From: Mycolicibacterium moriokaense
Lineage (GTDB): Bacteria; Actinomycetota; Actinomycetes; Mycobacteriales; Mycobacteriaceae
Assembly: GCF_003347205.1 (NCBI RefSeq)
Contig: NZ_QQBJ01000038.1
Span: forward strand, 1 to 32,019
Direction of reading: 5' to 3'
DNA: 32,019 nucleotides
Shown one piece after another: positions 5,946 through 13,668 of this stretch. The notes below the pieces were generated by a model that saw only the letters and a list, made by a program, of their open reading frames with translations, made no database searches and was not told where the DNA came from. Numbering within the stretch: position 1 is the stretch's first letter; each line of letters opens with the position of its first letter. Both the position numbers and the translations under genes were made by a program.

Positions 5946-7211
5946 ATGAGCACGACACACCATCCCCGACTCGGGTTGCGCCCCAACATAGCCCAGTTTT
6001 CGCTATTGGTCGTTGTCAACGGCTTTGTGGGCGGGATGGTCGGCCAGGAACAGGCCGTGCTTCCGCTGCTGGCCAAACATGAGTTCCACCTCAGCGGCTA
6101 CACGTTTCTCTTGACCTATGTGTTTGCGTTCGGGATCACCAAGGCTGCCACCAACTACTTCGCAGGCACCTGGTCCGATCGATTCGGACGCAAGCCAGTG
6201 CTGATCGTCGGCTGGCTGATCGCGATTCCGGTGCCGCTACTGCTGATTTGGGCACCGTCGTGGAATTGGGTGATCTTCGCCAACGTCCTGCTAGGCATCA
6301 ACCAGGGCCTGACGTGGTCGACGACGGTTGTGATGAAAATCGACCTCGTCGGGCCGCGGCAACGCGGACTGGCAATGGGTTTCAACGAAGCCGCCGGCTA
6401 CGGTGCGGTTGCGCTGACCGCTGTGGTCGCCGGTTACCTGGCGGCCCACTACGGACTACGGCCAGCGCCATTCCTCCTCGGCTTGTCTTATGCCGTCATT
6501 GGATTGGGCATTTCCGCTGTCTTCGTGCGCGAGACTCGTGGATACGCGCACCTAGAGGCCGAAAATCACAGCAGTGCCAACACCAGCGGGTACGGCGCGC
6601 TGTCGAACCGAGAAATCTTCACCCGCACCACTTTCACCGAGCCTGCGTTGTCGGCGGCGAGCCAAGCGGGGTTAGTAAACAACCTCAACTTCGGACTCTC
6701 ATGGGGACTGTTCCCGATCCTGTTCGCCAGCACTGGCACACCTATCGAACGCATCGGCGTGCTCATCGCCACCTACCCTGCAGTGTGGGGGGCAGGCCAG
6801 ATCCTCACCGGCGCGCTGTCCGACAAATGGGGACGCAAACACTTCATCACCGCCGGAATGCTTATCCAGGCATCGGCTCTCAGCCTCATCGCGATCGGTG
6901 ACACCTTCACGTGGTGGCTGTTGGCCAGCGCATTCCTGGGTGCGGGAACCGCTATGGTGTATCCCACTCTTCTGGCGACGATCGGCGACGTTGCCCATCC
7001 ATTGTGGCGTGCGCGGGCTGTCGGAATCTACCGACTGTGGCGCGACAGCGGATATGCCGCAGGCGCAATCGTCGGCGGCGTCGCCGCCGATCTCTGGGGG
7101 CTGCGCGCCGCCGTCTGGGCGGCTGCCGCGATCACGGTGGCCTCCGGACTGGTCGTCGCGACTCGCATGTACGAAACCCACGCCCGTGTCGAGTCCGATC
7201 GCACATCATGA
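5946..7211 (+). CDS. Major facilitator superfamily transporter
   Basis: A 421-residue polytopic membrane protein with about twelve hydrophobic segments. It shows the MFS motif A twice: GTWSDRFGRKP after helix 2, and ALSDKWGRKHF after helix 8, so both six-helix halves are present. The ATG at 5946 is chosen because homology-like sequence (LRPNIAQFSLLVVV) starts soon after. A TTG at 5892 would add 18 Arg-rich residues, and neither start has a strong ribosome site. Substrate cannot be read from sequence. It lies 115 nt after the MddA-like gene in the same direction, so it may export a product of the ArsR-controlled module, but a separate promoter is possible. Confidence 0.85.
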   Translation: MSTTHHPRLGLRPNIAQFSLLVVVNGFVGGMVGQEQAVLPLLAKHEFHLSGYTFLLTYVFAFGITKAATNYFAGTWSDRFGRKPVLIVGWLIAIPVPLLLIWAPSWNWVIFANVLLGINQGLTWSTTVVMKIDLVGPRQRGLAMGFNEAAGYGAVALTAVVAGYLAAHYGLRPAPFLLGLSYAVIGLGISAVFVRETRGYAHLEAENHSSANTSGYGALSNREIFTRTTFTEPALSAASQAGLVNNLNFGLSWGLFPILFASTGTPIERIGVLIATYPAVWGAGQILTGALSDKWGRKHFITAGMLIQASALSLIAIGDTFTWWLLASAFLGAGTAMVYPTLLATIGDVAHPLWRARAVGIYRLWRDSGYAAGAIVGGVAADLWGLRAAVWAAAAITVASGLVVATRMYETHARVESDRTS

Positions 7212-7278
7212 ACCGCACCTGCGATTCGCGCACTCCTGCGTGGCGACGATGAGGCAATCACACGTCGGAGGACTTGAC

Positions 7279-7651
7279 ATGACTCTCCTAAAAGGGGTCG
7301 GTATTCATTCAATTTGGCGGGTTCCGAGCTGGCTGGAACGGCTGGCCGAGATCGGCGTCGTGCTCCGGACAGGCATCGATACCGGTCCCGTCATCGCGGG
7401 AGTGATCGGCCGCGCAAGTTCATCTACGACCTCTGGGTGACACCGTGAACACCGCGATTCGGGTGGAGTCTCATGCACCGCCCCGGACAGTGCAGGTCAC
7501 CGAGCGCACATACGAGCGGCTACGAACACGTTGCGAGTTCACTCCGCGCCAAAAGATCGACGTGAAGGGCAAGGGACCGATGACGCCGTACCCACGTGTG
7601 GGGCGGCGCAGCGACCTTCCCGAGCACAGTGCGACCGTTGCCAAGGAATGA
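7279..7651 (+). pseudogene. Frameshifted fragment of a class III adenylate/guanylate cyclase
   Basis: Three frames together spell the end of a class III cyclase domain: LRTGIDTGPVIAGVIGR in the first, KFIYDLWGDT in the second, VNTAIRVES then VQVTERTYERL and DVKGKGPM in the third. The first shift is a missing base near 7415-7417, the second a missing G near 7434-7437. The N-terminal half of the domain, with the first metal-binding aspartate, is absent. The first frame starts at an ATG with GGAGG upstream and would end after 53 residues at 7440. The last frame continues to TGA 7649-7651. The gene is therefore both truncated and frameshifted, unless the two indels are sequencing errors. Confidence 0.75.
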
Positions 7652-7751
7652 ACCGCTCAGGAGCAGTCGCTCTCGGCCATCGCTGCGCACCCGTCATCGG
7701 TTTGTAGGTGGACACAAACGGTGGCGCTGAACGAACTCGAATTCTGCAACG

Positions 7752-8684
7752 CTATTTGGTGGGTTGCCGCCGTCGCTGTTGATTGCGCCGGAAACGTGCG
7801 GGCGTCGTCCCGACCTGGGCGCGGAAGGCGCGGGAGAATGCGGACTCGGACTGGTAACCAACCTGGCTGGCGATCGCGGCGACCGTCCTGTCACTGGAGT
7901 TGAGGAGTTCGGCGGCAGCCATCACCCGGACGCGCACCAGAAAATCACCTACGTTCATGCCCGTTTCCTGTCGGAAGTGACGCAGGAACGTCGCCCGCGA
8001 CATGGCCGCGGTACGGCTGAGCCGATCGATCGTCCAGTCTGCGCCGGGCATCATCAAAACGTGCTCGATTGTCTCTGCGATACGCGGGTCGGCTACCGCG
8101 GTCCACAAAGCGGTCGCAGCGGTGGCACTCGTTGCCGTCCGCAGCACCATTGCCAATAGCACCGTGGCCAGGCCCGACAGGATCGCGGCGGTGCCGTCCC
8201 CGTCGCGTTGCGCCTCGCCGCGCATCATCGCACTCAGCATCGTCAGCATCTCCAAGCTCTCGGTGGAGTCGCCAAACGAGACGTGCAGCGGATCAGGCAG
8301 GCTGTTGAACAGCACCGCGCCCGCGCCTGCATCGAATGTGTAGTGCCCACAGAACAAGTCGATCACTGCCGTGTCGCCGCCTTTGGTGCGAGTCGTTACG
8401 AACGCATCACCGGCGGTCTCTGTTGTGCCGCGTAGACGACCAGCCCCGGGCGTGACCACCCGATGGCGCTCGCGGCTCGGGATCAGCACCACTTCTCCAG
8501 CGTGCATCTGCACCACACTGGAGCCGACGTGCACCTTGCACTCGCCTTCAAGCAGGACGTGGAACGGCGCCTGCAACTCCTGGTATTCGGCGACATCCAT
8601 TCGCGTGGTGCCGCTCAGCAGGCAGCGCTTGTCAACGCTGGCGCCGACGTGCGCGAACCCCAGTAGGAGACTGACCGCATCCAT
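7752..8684 (-). CDS. AraC-family regulator with cupin sensor domain, RclR-like
   Basis: A 310-residue protein. Residues about 1-200 form an N-terminal cupin-type sensor (MDAVSLLLGF, GECKVHVG, AGEVVLIPSRERHRV, DLFCGHYTFD). Residues about 205-300 form two helix-turn-helix motifs (TIDRLSRTAAMSRATFLRHF and IASQVGYQSESAFSRAF). Cysteines are at 21, 49 and 112. In the E. coli hypochlorous-acid sensor RclR, as I recall, the start is also MDA-LSRLL with redox cysteines at 21 and 89, the latter in a CG motif matched here by Cys112-Gly. Start ATG 8682-8684 gives that register, and the frame stays open upstream to 8963. It is divergent from a DUF417 gene, its likely target. Confidence 0.85.
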   Translation of the reverse strand: MDAVSLLLGFAHVGASVDKRCLLSGTTRMDVAEYQELQAPFHVLLEGECKVHVGSSVVQMHAGEVVLIPSRERHRVVTPGAGRLRGTTETAGDAFVTTRTKGGDTAVIDLFCGHYTFDAGAGAVLFNSLPDPLHVSFGDSTESLEMLTMLSAMMRGEAQRDGDGTAAILSGLATVLLAMVLRTATSATAATALWTAVADPRIAETIEHVLMMPGADWTIDRLSRTAAMSRATFLRHFRQETGMNVGDFLVRVRVMAAAELLNSSDRTVAAIASQVGYQSESAFSRAFRAQVGTTPARFRRNQQRRRQPTK

Positions 8685-9003
8685 GATGAGACTTTCAAGC
8701 AAAAAAGTGAACCAATTCGATCTATTTGTACCACGCATCCCTTCATACGCTGAGCCCATGGCGACGGTTAGGAAGTTGCGATACCCCGTAAGCACGGCAG
8801 AAGCGTCGGCACCAGCAGTCAATCGGCCGCACTCGCTGCCGCGGTGCCGGGGTCGTCGCATCGAAAGCCAAGATTGGATCAAAAGACGTTGCGCTGCGTG
8901 GATTCTCGAATTCACGCCAGCCCCGGAGTCCGGCCGACAAAACCCTTCTTCAACCTCCGTCAAAGAGGCGTCGTGACAAACACATCAACCCGAGGAGAGC
9001 GAA
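8685..9003. promoter_or_regulatory. Divergent promoter region between AraC regulator and DUF417 gene
   Basis: About 320 nt without a supported gene. The part next to the AraC start (8690-8735) is clearly A+T-richer than its surroundings and probably holds the AraC promoter. I found no single convincing operator palindrome. The frame of the AraC gene stays open through most of the region, but its composition there (Arg/Pro-rich, no domain) argues it is non-coding. Confidence 0.4.
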
Positions 9004-9501
9004 ATGACCACTCAAAAAACAGATCTAGCTCATCACGCCTTGCGTGCACTGCCAGCGGTCGACATCGTCGCCGCGGCGCTGATCCGGTACGGACTCGTCA
9101 TCGTCATCGGGTGGATCGGGCTGCTGAAGTTCGCTCACTATGAGGCTCACCAGATAGCGCCGCTGGTTGCCCACAGCCCGTTCATGGGCTGGCTGTACAG
9201 TATCTTCCCCGAGTACACTTTCTCGGCGCTCCTCGGCGTCATGGAGGTGAGCGCCGCGCTACTGCTGGCGGTGAAGCCGATCGCTCCGCGTGTCTCGGCT
9301 GTCGGGAGTCTGCTGTCGATTGTGCTTTTCGTCTCGACAATAACGTTCCTGTTCACCACGCCAGGCATCGGCGAGCCGGCCGGTGGCGGGTTCCCGGCGA
9401 TCACGTTGCTCGCCGAGTTCCTTCTGAAAGACATTGTCTTGCTGGGCGCTTCGTTCTGGACCCTGGCCGATGCCATCCGGTCGGGCTGGTCCCGGAGTTG
9501 A
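9004..9501 (+). CDS. DUF417 / RclC-like inner membrane protein
   Basis: A 165-residue protein with four hydrophobic segments (about residues 20-40, 75-92, 98-118, 132-155). The signature is WIGLLKFAHYEAHQIAPLV, then HSPFMGWLYSIF, which is diagnostic for the DUF417 family (YkgB/RclC of E. coli, related to DoxX). A GAGGAGAG ribosome site precedes ATG 9004. RclC is co-induced with RclA and RclB by the AraC regulator RclR under reactive chlorine stress, but its biochemical role is unsettled. Here the divergent neighbour is an RclR-like regulator. No RclA-type flavin reductase or RclB-like protein is visible in the window. Confidence 0.85.
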   Translation: MTTQKTDLAHHALRALPAVDIVAAALIRYGLVIVIGWIGLLKFAHYEAHQIAPLVAHSPFMGWLYSIFPEYTFSALLGVMEVSAALLLAVKPIAPRVSAVGSLLSIVLFVSTITFLFTTPGIGEPAGGGFPAITLLAEFLLKDIVLLGASFWTLADAIRSGWSRS

Positions 9502-9704
9502 CAGCAAGTGGACCACGCCGTCTGGTTGAGCGGTGCCAAGACGTCGTCGGCCCCGGTGCTTCGGTAGCCCAACGCGACGTCATCGCGTTCTGCGTTGCAA
9601 TAGCCATCTACGCTGCATGACGGCGAAACGGTTCCCCGGCAAAGACGGATAACACACAATGGGGTTTCCCTCGGTTTGCCCACCACCAACCCGTCAGGAC
9701 CCCT

Positions 9705-11786
9705 GTGGTACGGGACGTGATCGATTTCGACACCACACTGGCCCACCCATGCCCGGACATCTGGGGCATCCTCGCCGCCCCTGACCTCTACCCGCGCTTC
9801 TTCCGCGGCCTCGGGGCGTGTGAGCAGGTTTCGGGCACCGCCCAGCAGTACGCGGTCCGCCTGTCCACCCCGCGCGGCGCCGTCGTGGTGCGGGAGATGG
9901 CGATGACGGTTCGTCGGTTGGGCAGCGAGATGCGTCTGGAGGCGATCCAGGCCAGTCGTTGCTTCGTCTCGATACGTTTGACCCCCGAGACGGGCGGCAC
10001 CCACATCGCGCTGCGGATCTTCGCGGTCGGCCTGCTGCACCCCGACATCGCCAACGTCGGCGACAACGCGGTCAAGAACTGGGCGCGGGACGGCTTTCTC
10101 CGTATTTCCGAGTATCTGGACGGCAAGCAGTCGTCACTGCTGGTCAACGCCGGCGACATGGGTTCCCTGCACCTCAGCGTGGCCAAGACCATGATCATCA
10201 GTGGTGTGGTGCGGGCGTCGCGGCCGGATCGTGGCCTGCGACAACTCAATTCCCTTGCCAAGTGGGGATTCACGCTGGCGGGCGGTATCACGGCCGCCGC
10301 CGTGCGATCGCCGCGCAATACGGCGCTGGTCGACCGATATCGGACGTCGACCTACGCCGACGTGGCCGAGCGCACCACCTGCCTCGCATCTGGCCTGGCC
10401 GCCAGCGGCTTCACCAAAGACAGCAAATTCGCGATACTCGCGCGCAATTCCCCGGCGATGGTCGAATGCATGGTGGCCGCCAGCAAGTTGGGCGCAGACC
10501 TGACATTGCTCAATATCGGCCTGGCAGCCCGCACCATCGAAGAGATCATCAGCACCAACGTCTTCGACGCCGTATTCGTCGACGACGAGCTCGAGCCACA
10601 GGTGCGCTATCTTCCGCTGGAAATACCGCGAATCTCGACGGGTCCGGGTTCGGCAGTGCCGCACCGCCGTTCGATCGACGATTTCATTTCGGTGGGGGCC
10701 GACGCGGATCCGTTACCGCCGCCGAAGCAACCCGGCAAGCTGGTCGTTCTCACCTCGGGTACCACCGGCACGCCGAAGGGAGCACGACGTCCCACGCCAA
10801 CGGGTTTCGGCGCCATTGCCGCGATGTTGTCGCGGATGCCATTGCGGCGCAATGAGGTGATGTTGATCTCCGCTCCGCTGTTTCACGCCTGGGGTCTCGC
10901 CGCGCTGCAAGTGAGCGCCCCATTGCACGCGGCCGTGGTGCTGATGGAACGATTCGACGCCGAGGAGTGCTTGAAGACCATCGAGCGACAACGGTGCACC
11001 GTCCTGGTGGCGGTCCCGGTGATGTTGCAGCGCATTCTTCAATTACCCGCCGGCGTGATCGAGCGATACGACACGTCGTCGCTGACGGTGGTTGCCTGCA
11101 GTGGCTCGCCGATCCCCGGCGCATCCGTGGTGAAGTTCATGGACACCTTCGGCGACATCCTCTACAACTTCTACGGTTCCACCGAGGTGTCGTGGGGAAC
11201 CATCGCCGATCCGGTCGACCTTCGCATCGCCCCGACCACCGCCGGTCGACCACCGCTCGGTACCCGCATCGCCATCCTCGGCCGGCACGGCCATCCGCTG
11301 CCGGTGGGCGCCGTCGGTCGCATCTTCGTCGGCAACGACATGCTGTTCGACGGCTACACCAATGCGGCTTCGCCTGCCATCGAGGACCAACTGATGGACA
11401 CCGGCGACCTCGGCTACCTCGACGCCGGCGGACGACTCTTCGTCGCCGGGCGCGACGACGAGATGATCATCTCCGGCGGCGAGAACGTGTTCCCACGGCC
11501 CGTCGAAGAAGCCATCTCCGTTCTGCCGCAGGTTGTCGACGTGGCGGTGGTCGGAGTGCCCGATCCCGAATTCGGTCAACGCCTCGCGGCCTTCGTCGTC
11601 CGTGCCAAGGGGGCGTCGCTGGACGAAGAGATGGTCAAAGGCTATGTGCGGAACCGACTGAGCCGCTTCTCGATTCCGCGCGACGTCACCTTCGTCAACC
11701 ACCTGCCGCGCACCGCGACGGGGAAGGTACTGAAACGCCAGTTGGCCGACGGACAGTTCCCCCGTGAGATGGGCTGGCCCGGATAG
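9705..11786 (+). CDS. SRPBCC domain fused to fatty acyl-AMP/acyl-CoA synthetase (FadD type)
   Basis: A 693-residue protein. Residues about 1-140 read as an SRPBCC/START-like ligand-binding domain (DFDTTLAHPCPDIWGILAAP, YPRFFRGLG). Residues about 165-690 are an adenylate-forming enzyme with all core motifs: TSGTTGTPKG near 351, YGSTE near 490, TGDLGYLDAGGRLFVAGRDD near 566, SGGENVFP, and TGK with catalytic Lys about 674. The synthetase part resembles mycobacterial FadD12-type enzymes, which I recall as about 535 residues without this N-terminal domain. GTG 9705 is used, with AGGA upstream. The fusion suggests a lipid or acyl substrate is captured by the front domain, which is inference. The following gene is convergent. 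Confidence 0.88.
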   Translation: MVRDVIDFDTTLAHPCPDIWGILAAPDLYPRFFRGLGACEQVSGTAQQYAVRLSTPRGAVVVREMAMTVRRLGSEMRLEAIQASRCFVSIRLTPETGGTHIALRIFAVGLLHPDIANVGDNAVKNWARDGFLRISEYLDGKQSSLLVNAGDMGSLHLSVAKTMIISGVVRASRPDRGLRQLNSLAKWGFTLAGGITAAAVRSPRNTALVDRYRTSTYADVAERTTCLASGLAASGFTKDSKFAILARNSPAMVECMVAASKLGADLTLLNIGLAARTIEEIISTNVFDAVFVDDELEPQVRYLPLEIPRISTGPGSAVPHRRSIDDFISVGADADPLPPPKQPGKLVVLTSGTTGTPKGARRPTPTGFGAIAAMLSRMPLRRNEVMLISAPLFHAWGLAALQVSAPLHAAVVLMERFDAEECLKTIERQRCTVLVAVPVMLQRILQLPAGVIERYDTSSLTVVACSGSPIPGASVVKFMDTFGDILYNFYGSTEVSWGTIADPVDLRIAPTTAGRPPLGTRIAILGRHGHPLPVGAVGRIFVGNDMLFDGYTNAASPAIEDQLMDTGDLGYLDAGGRLFVAGRDDEMIISGGENVFPRPVEEAISVLPQVVDVAVVGVPDPEFGQRLAAFVVRAKGASLDEEMVKGYVRNRLSRFSIPRDVTFVNHLPRTATGKVLKRQLADGQFPREMGWPG

Positions 11787-11792
11787 CGCGGA

Positions 11793-12242
11793 TCAGTCGA
11801 GGTCGGCGAGGACCTTGCGCGCGGCCTCGAGTTCCGCTTCGAGCGCGGCGACCTTGGCGGCCTGCTGAGAGCGGGCTTCCTCGATGACCTTGTCGATGGG
11901 CGAGGACAGGTCATCGTGTAGTTCCTTCGCCGCCCGCGAGACCGCTGCGGCCGCGACGGTGAGGTTGCGGGCCAGGTAGGAGCTGCCCTGCTTGAGCTCG
12001 GCCCGCCATTCGCCGTCGGGCGTCCCGATGACGGTGAGGCTCAGCTCGACAGTCTTGCCCCGCTTGCCCGCCGCCTTCTTGGCCGGGCTCTTCTTCGGCT
12101 TCTCCCTGGCGGAAGCGTCGGAGACGATCTCGTCGGCCGCGGGCGGGCTCGCGGGCGAGGTGGTCTCGACTGGCGATTCCGGAACGTCGGGCGTGTCGGA
12201 GGCGGTGGACAGCGCTTCTGATGCCAGAGTGTCTACGGTCAT
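11793..12242 (-). CDS. DUF6319-like Lys/Ala-rich protein
   Basis: A 149-residue soluble protein. Residues 1-45 are acidic and Ser/Pro-rich. Residues 47-63 are strongly basic (KPKKSPAKKAAGKRGK), histone-tail-like. Residues 65-100 have beta-like ELSLTVIGTPDGEWRAEL and KQGSSYLARNL. The end is a long helix (AKVAALEAELEAARKVLADL), probably a coiled coil. I recall this layout as DUF6319 of mycobacteria, function unknown. The basic tail suggests nucleic acid contact. A GAAAGGAG ribosome site lies 13-20 nt before ATG. A LexA-box-like palindrome overlapping a TATGTT -10 box sits about 60-75 nt upstream, so DNA-damage induction is possible. It ends 6 nt from the convergent FadD gene. Confidence 0.75.
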   Translation of the reverse strand: MTVDTLASEALSTASDTPDVPESPVETTSPASPPAADEIVSDASAREKPKKSPAKKAAGKRGKTVELSLTVIGTPDGEWRAELKQGSSYLARNLTVAAAAVSRAAKELHDDLSSPIDKVIEEARSQQAAKVAALEAELEAARKVLADLD

Positions 12243-12303
12243 CGTTGAGACGAGCTCCTTTCGAAGATGGCCCGCACTGAGCGAGCTGACGGACGTGGCC
12301 CAT

Positions 12304-12319
12304 TAGAACATATGTTCGA
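12304..12319 (-). promoter_or_regulatory. LexA (SOS) box-like site upstream of the DUF6319-like gene
   Basis: TAGAACATATGTTCGA matches the mycobacterial SOS box TCGAAC-N4-GTTCGA at all but one position. Its core GAACATATGTTC is a perfect 12-bp palindrome. On the minus strand the core contains TATGTT, a plausible -10 box, giving a leader of about 60 nt to the ATG at 12242. It is the only such site I noticed in the window. Confidence 0.55.
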
Positions 12320-12417
12320 CACAGAAGCCAATCCGGACCCGCCCCGGAGCCCCGATCGGAGCGCTATCGCACAGCGAGCCAACAGGATTCAAAATCTACG
12401 GACAGCAGGCGCCCTTC

Positions 12418-13146
12418 TCAGAGGCGTGTCGTGAGCGCCCGCGCCGCGAAATCTGCTGCCTGGTCGGCCATTCCGTTGTCCTTGTAGGCACTGTGCGCGG
12501 CACGGTCGCGTCCGCCGGGAAAGCAAATCGGGTCTCCCGGGTTGCACAGTTCAATGGTCTTGGCCGCGTAGAGGTGACCGATGGCGATGGGCGGCGCATC
12601 GTGCGCGACAAGATTGAGAAACCAGTCCGACGGAGTGCCGAACAACACGACCGCGGCGACATGTGACGCGATGGCGGGCGGCAGGGTGCCCGCGAGGCCA
12701 TCGGGCAATGACGTGCCGGCAGGCACGGTGTCGGTGGTCGTGTAGCCCGCAACCGCGGCGCCCTGCGAGTACCCGCCGAGAACGATCTGGGTGTTTGCGC
12801 AGCCTGCGGCTATCGCCTGAACCTTGTTGGCTGCATCGGCGACCCCGCTGGCCGCGGCCTGGAAGTCCAGGGATGCCGGATAATCGACGCCGTAGCTTTC
12901 GACGGTCTTCCCGCCGAGGCGCGCGTTGAGCGCGTCGACGAATGCCTGTCCGGTGGCTCCCACGCCGGGGGCCTCGAATGTACCGCGGGCGAAGACGATC
13001 TCCACGTCAGAGCACGACGAATCCACGGCAGCGGCGGCCGACCCGGTGGCCTGCGGTCCGACAAGCGCTGCGGCGCAAACCAACAGGGCGCCAAGCCAAC
13101 GCAGCGCTCGGGGCATTGACGGACGGGCTGGTGTGAGGCTGCGCAT
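12418..13146 (-). CDS. Secreted cutinase-family serine esterase
   Basis: A 242-residue exported hydrolase. A signal peptide (about residues 1-40) is followed by mature VDSSCSDVEIVFARGTFE, the usual cutinase start. The nucleophile motif GGYSQG places Ser127. The acid/base pair sits in CNPGDPIC (Asp205) and DRAAHSAY (His218). Four mature cysteines (45, 116, 201, 208) are spaced as in the conserved cutinase disulfides. Mycobacterial members (Culp/Cut) hydrolyse medium-chain esters or lipids in the envelope, and the natural substrate here is unknown. Start ATG 13144-13146 has GAGAAGAG upstream. A second Met ten codons in is possible and would keep the signal peptide. Confidence 0.92.
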   Translation of the reverse strand: MRSLTPARPSMPRALRWLGALLVCAAALVGPQATGSAAAAVDSSCSDVEIVFARGTFEAPGVGATGQAFVDALNARLGGKTVESYGVDYPASLDFQAAASGVADAANKVQAIAAGCANTQIVLGGYSQGAAVAGYTTTDTVPAGTSLPDGLAGTLPPAIASHVAAVVLFGTPSDWFLNLVAHDAPPIAIGHLYAAKTIELCNPGDPICFPGGRDRAAHSAYKDNGMADQAADFAARALTTRL

Positions 13147-13247
13147 CGTCGCACTCTTCTCGGTCGGTCAGGTGACTCAATCGATGAGAACTCGTCGGCG
13201 GCCCGATTTAATTCCTCGAGAACCGAAGCCGCGCATCGGACCATGGC

Positions 13248-13253
13248 TAGGGT
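13248..13253 (+). promoter_or_regulatory. -10 box for leaderless start at 13261
   Basis: TAGGGT fits the mycobacterial TAnnnT -10 consensus. It lies 7 nt before the ATG at 13261, the distance expected when transcription starts at the A of the start codon. No ribosome site is present. It decides between ATG 13243 and ATG 13261 in favour of the latter. Confidence 0.5.
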
Positions 13254-13260
13254 GATCGCC

Positions 13261-13632
13261 ATGGCGGACACCGAGGCGCTGCTGGCCCAGATCGCCGGAC
13301 TTCAGCGTCAAGTGGCGGATCTGCAGCAGCAGGTCGTCGCGCTCACGTCGGTCGAGCCGAACAACGCCGAAGACAGGTTTGGTGTCTCCCTGAACATGAC
13401 CTACTGCGCTCCCGTCACCGGATACCTCTCCGTCTCGCCGACCGACGGCCGCACCGGCAGGCTGCGGTTGCTCGTGGGTTACCACGATCCGCCCGACGAA
13501 CTCGTCGCGACGGCGAACTCCGGCGGTGACCGCGGCTATCTCGGCGCGGTGATCCGCGAAGGCGAGTACTTCGTCCTCGACGCGGGCGGCAAGAACCCCG
13601 CATTCCGTTGCGTGTTCACCCCGTTCTTCTGA
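13261..13632 (+). CDS. Hypothetical protein with N-terminal coiled coil
   Basis: A 123-residue protein, probably translated from a leaderless mRNA starting at ATG 13261. An upstream ATG at 13243 would add six residues. Residues 4-30 form a short coiled coil (LLAQIAGLQRQVADLQQQVV). The rest is beta-like: SLNMTYCAPVTGYLSV, LRLLVGYHDPPDELVA, GEYFVLDAGGKNPAF, ending in CVFTPFF. Two cysteines are present. There is no signal peptide or membrane segment. I do not recognise a named family. It runs 36 nt ahead of an SDR gene in the same direction, so the two could be one transcript, although the SDR has its own ribosome site. Confidence 0.7.
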   Translation: MADTEALLAQIAGLQRQVADLQQQVVALTSVEPNNAEDRFGVSLNMTYCAPVTGYLSVSPTDGRTGRLRLLVGYHDPPDELVATANSGGDRGYLGAVIREGEYFVLDAGGKNPAFRCVFTPFF

Positions 13633-13668
13633 CGAATCCACCTGCACGACAAGACGAAAGGCAGCGCT

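Noticed and set aside
8685-8963. Upstream extension of the AraC regulator by about 93 codons
   Set aside because: The extension has no domain-like sequence, and the ATG at 8684 aligns with the RclR-type start.
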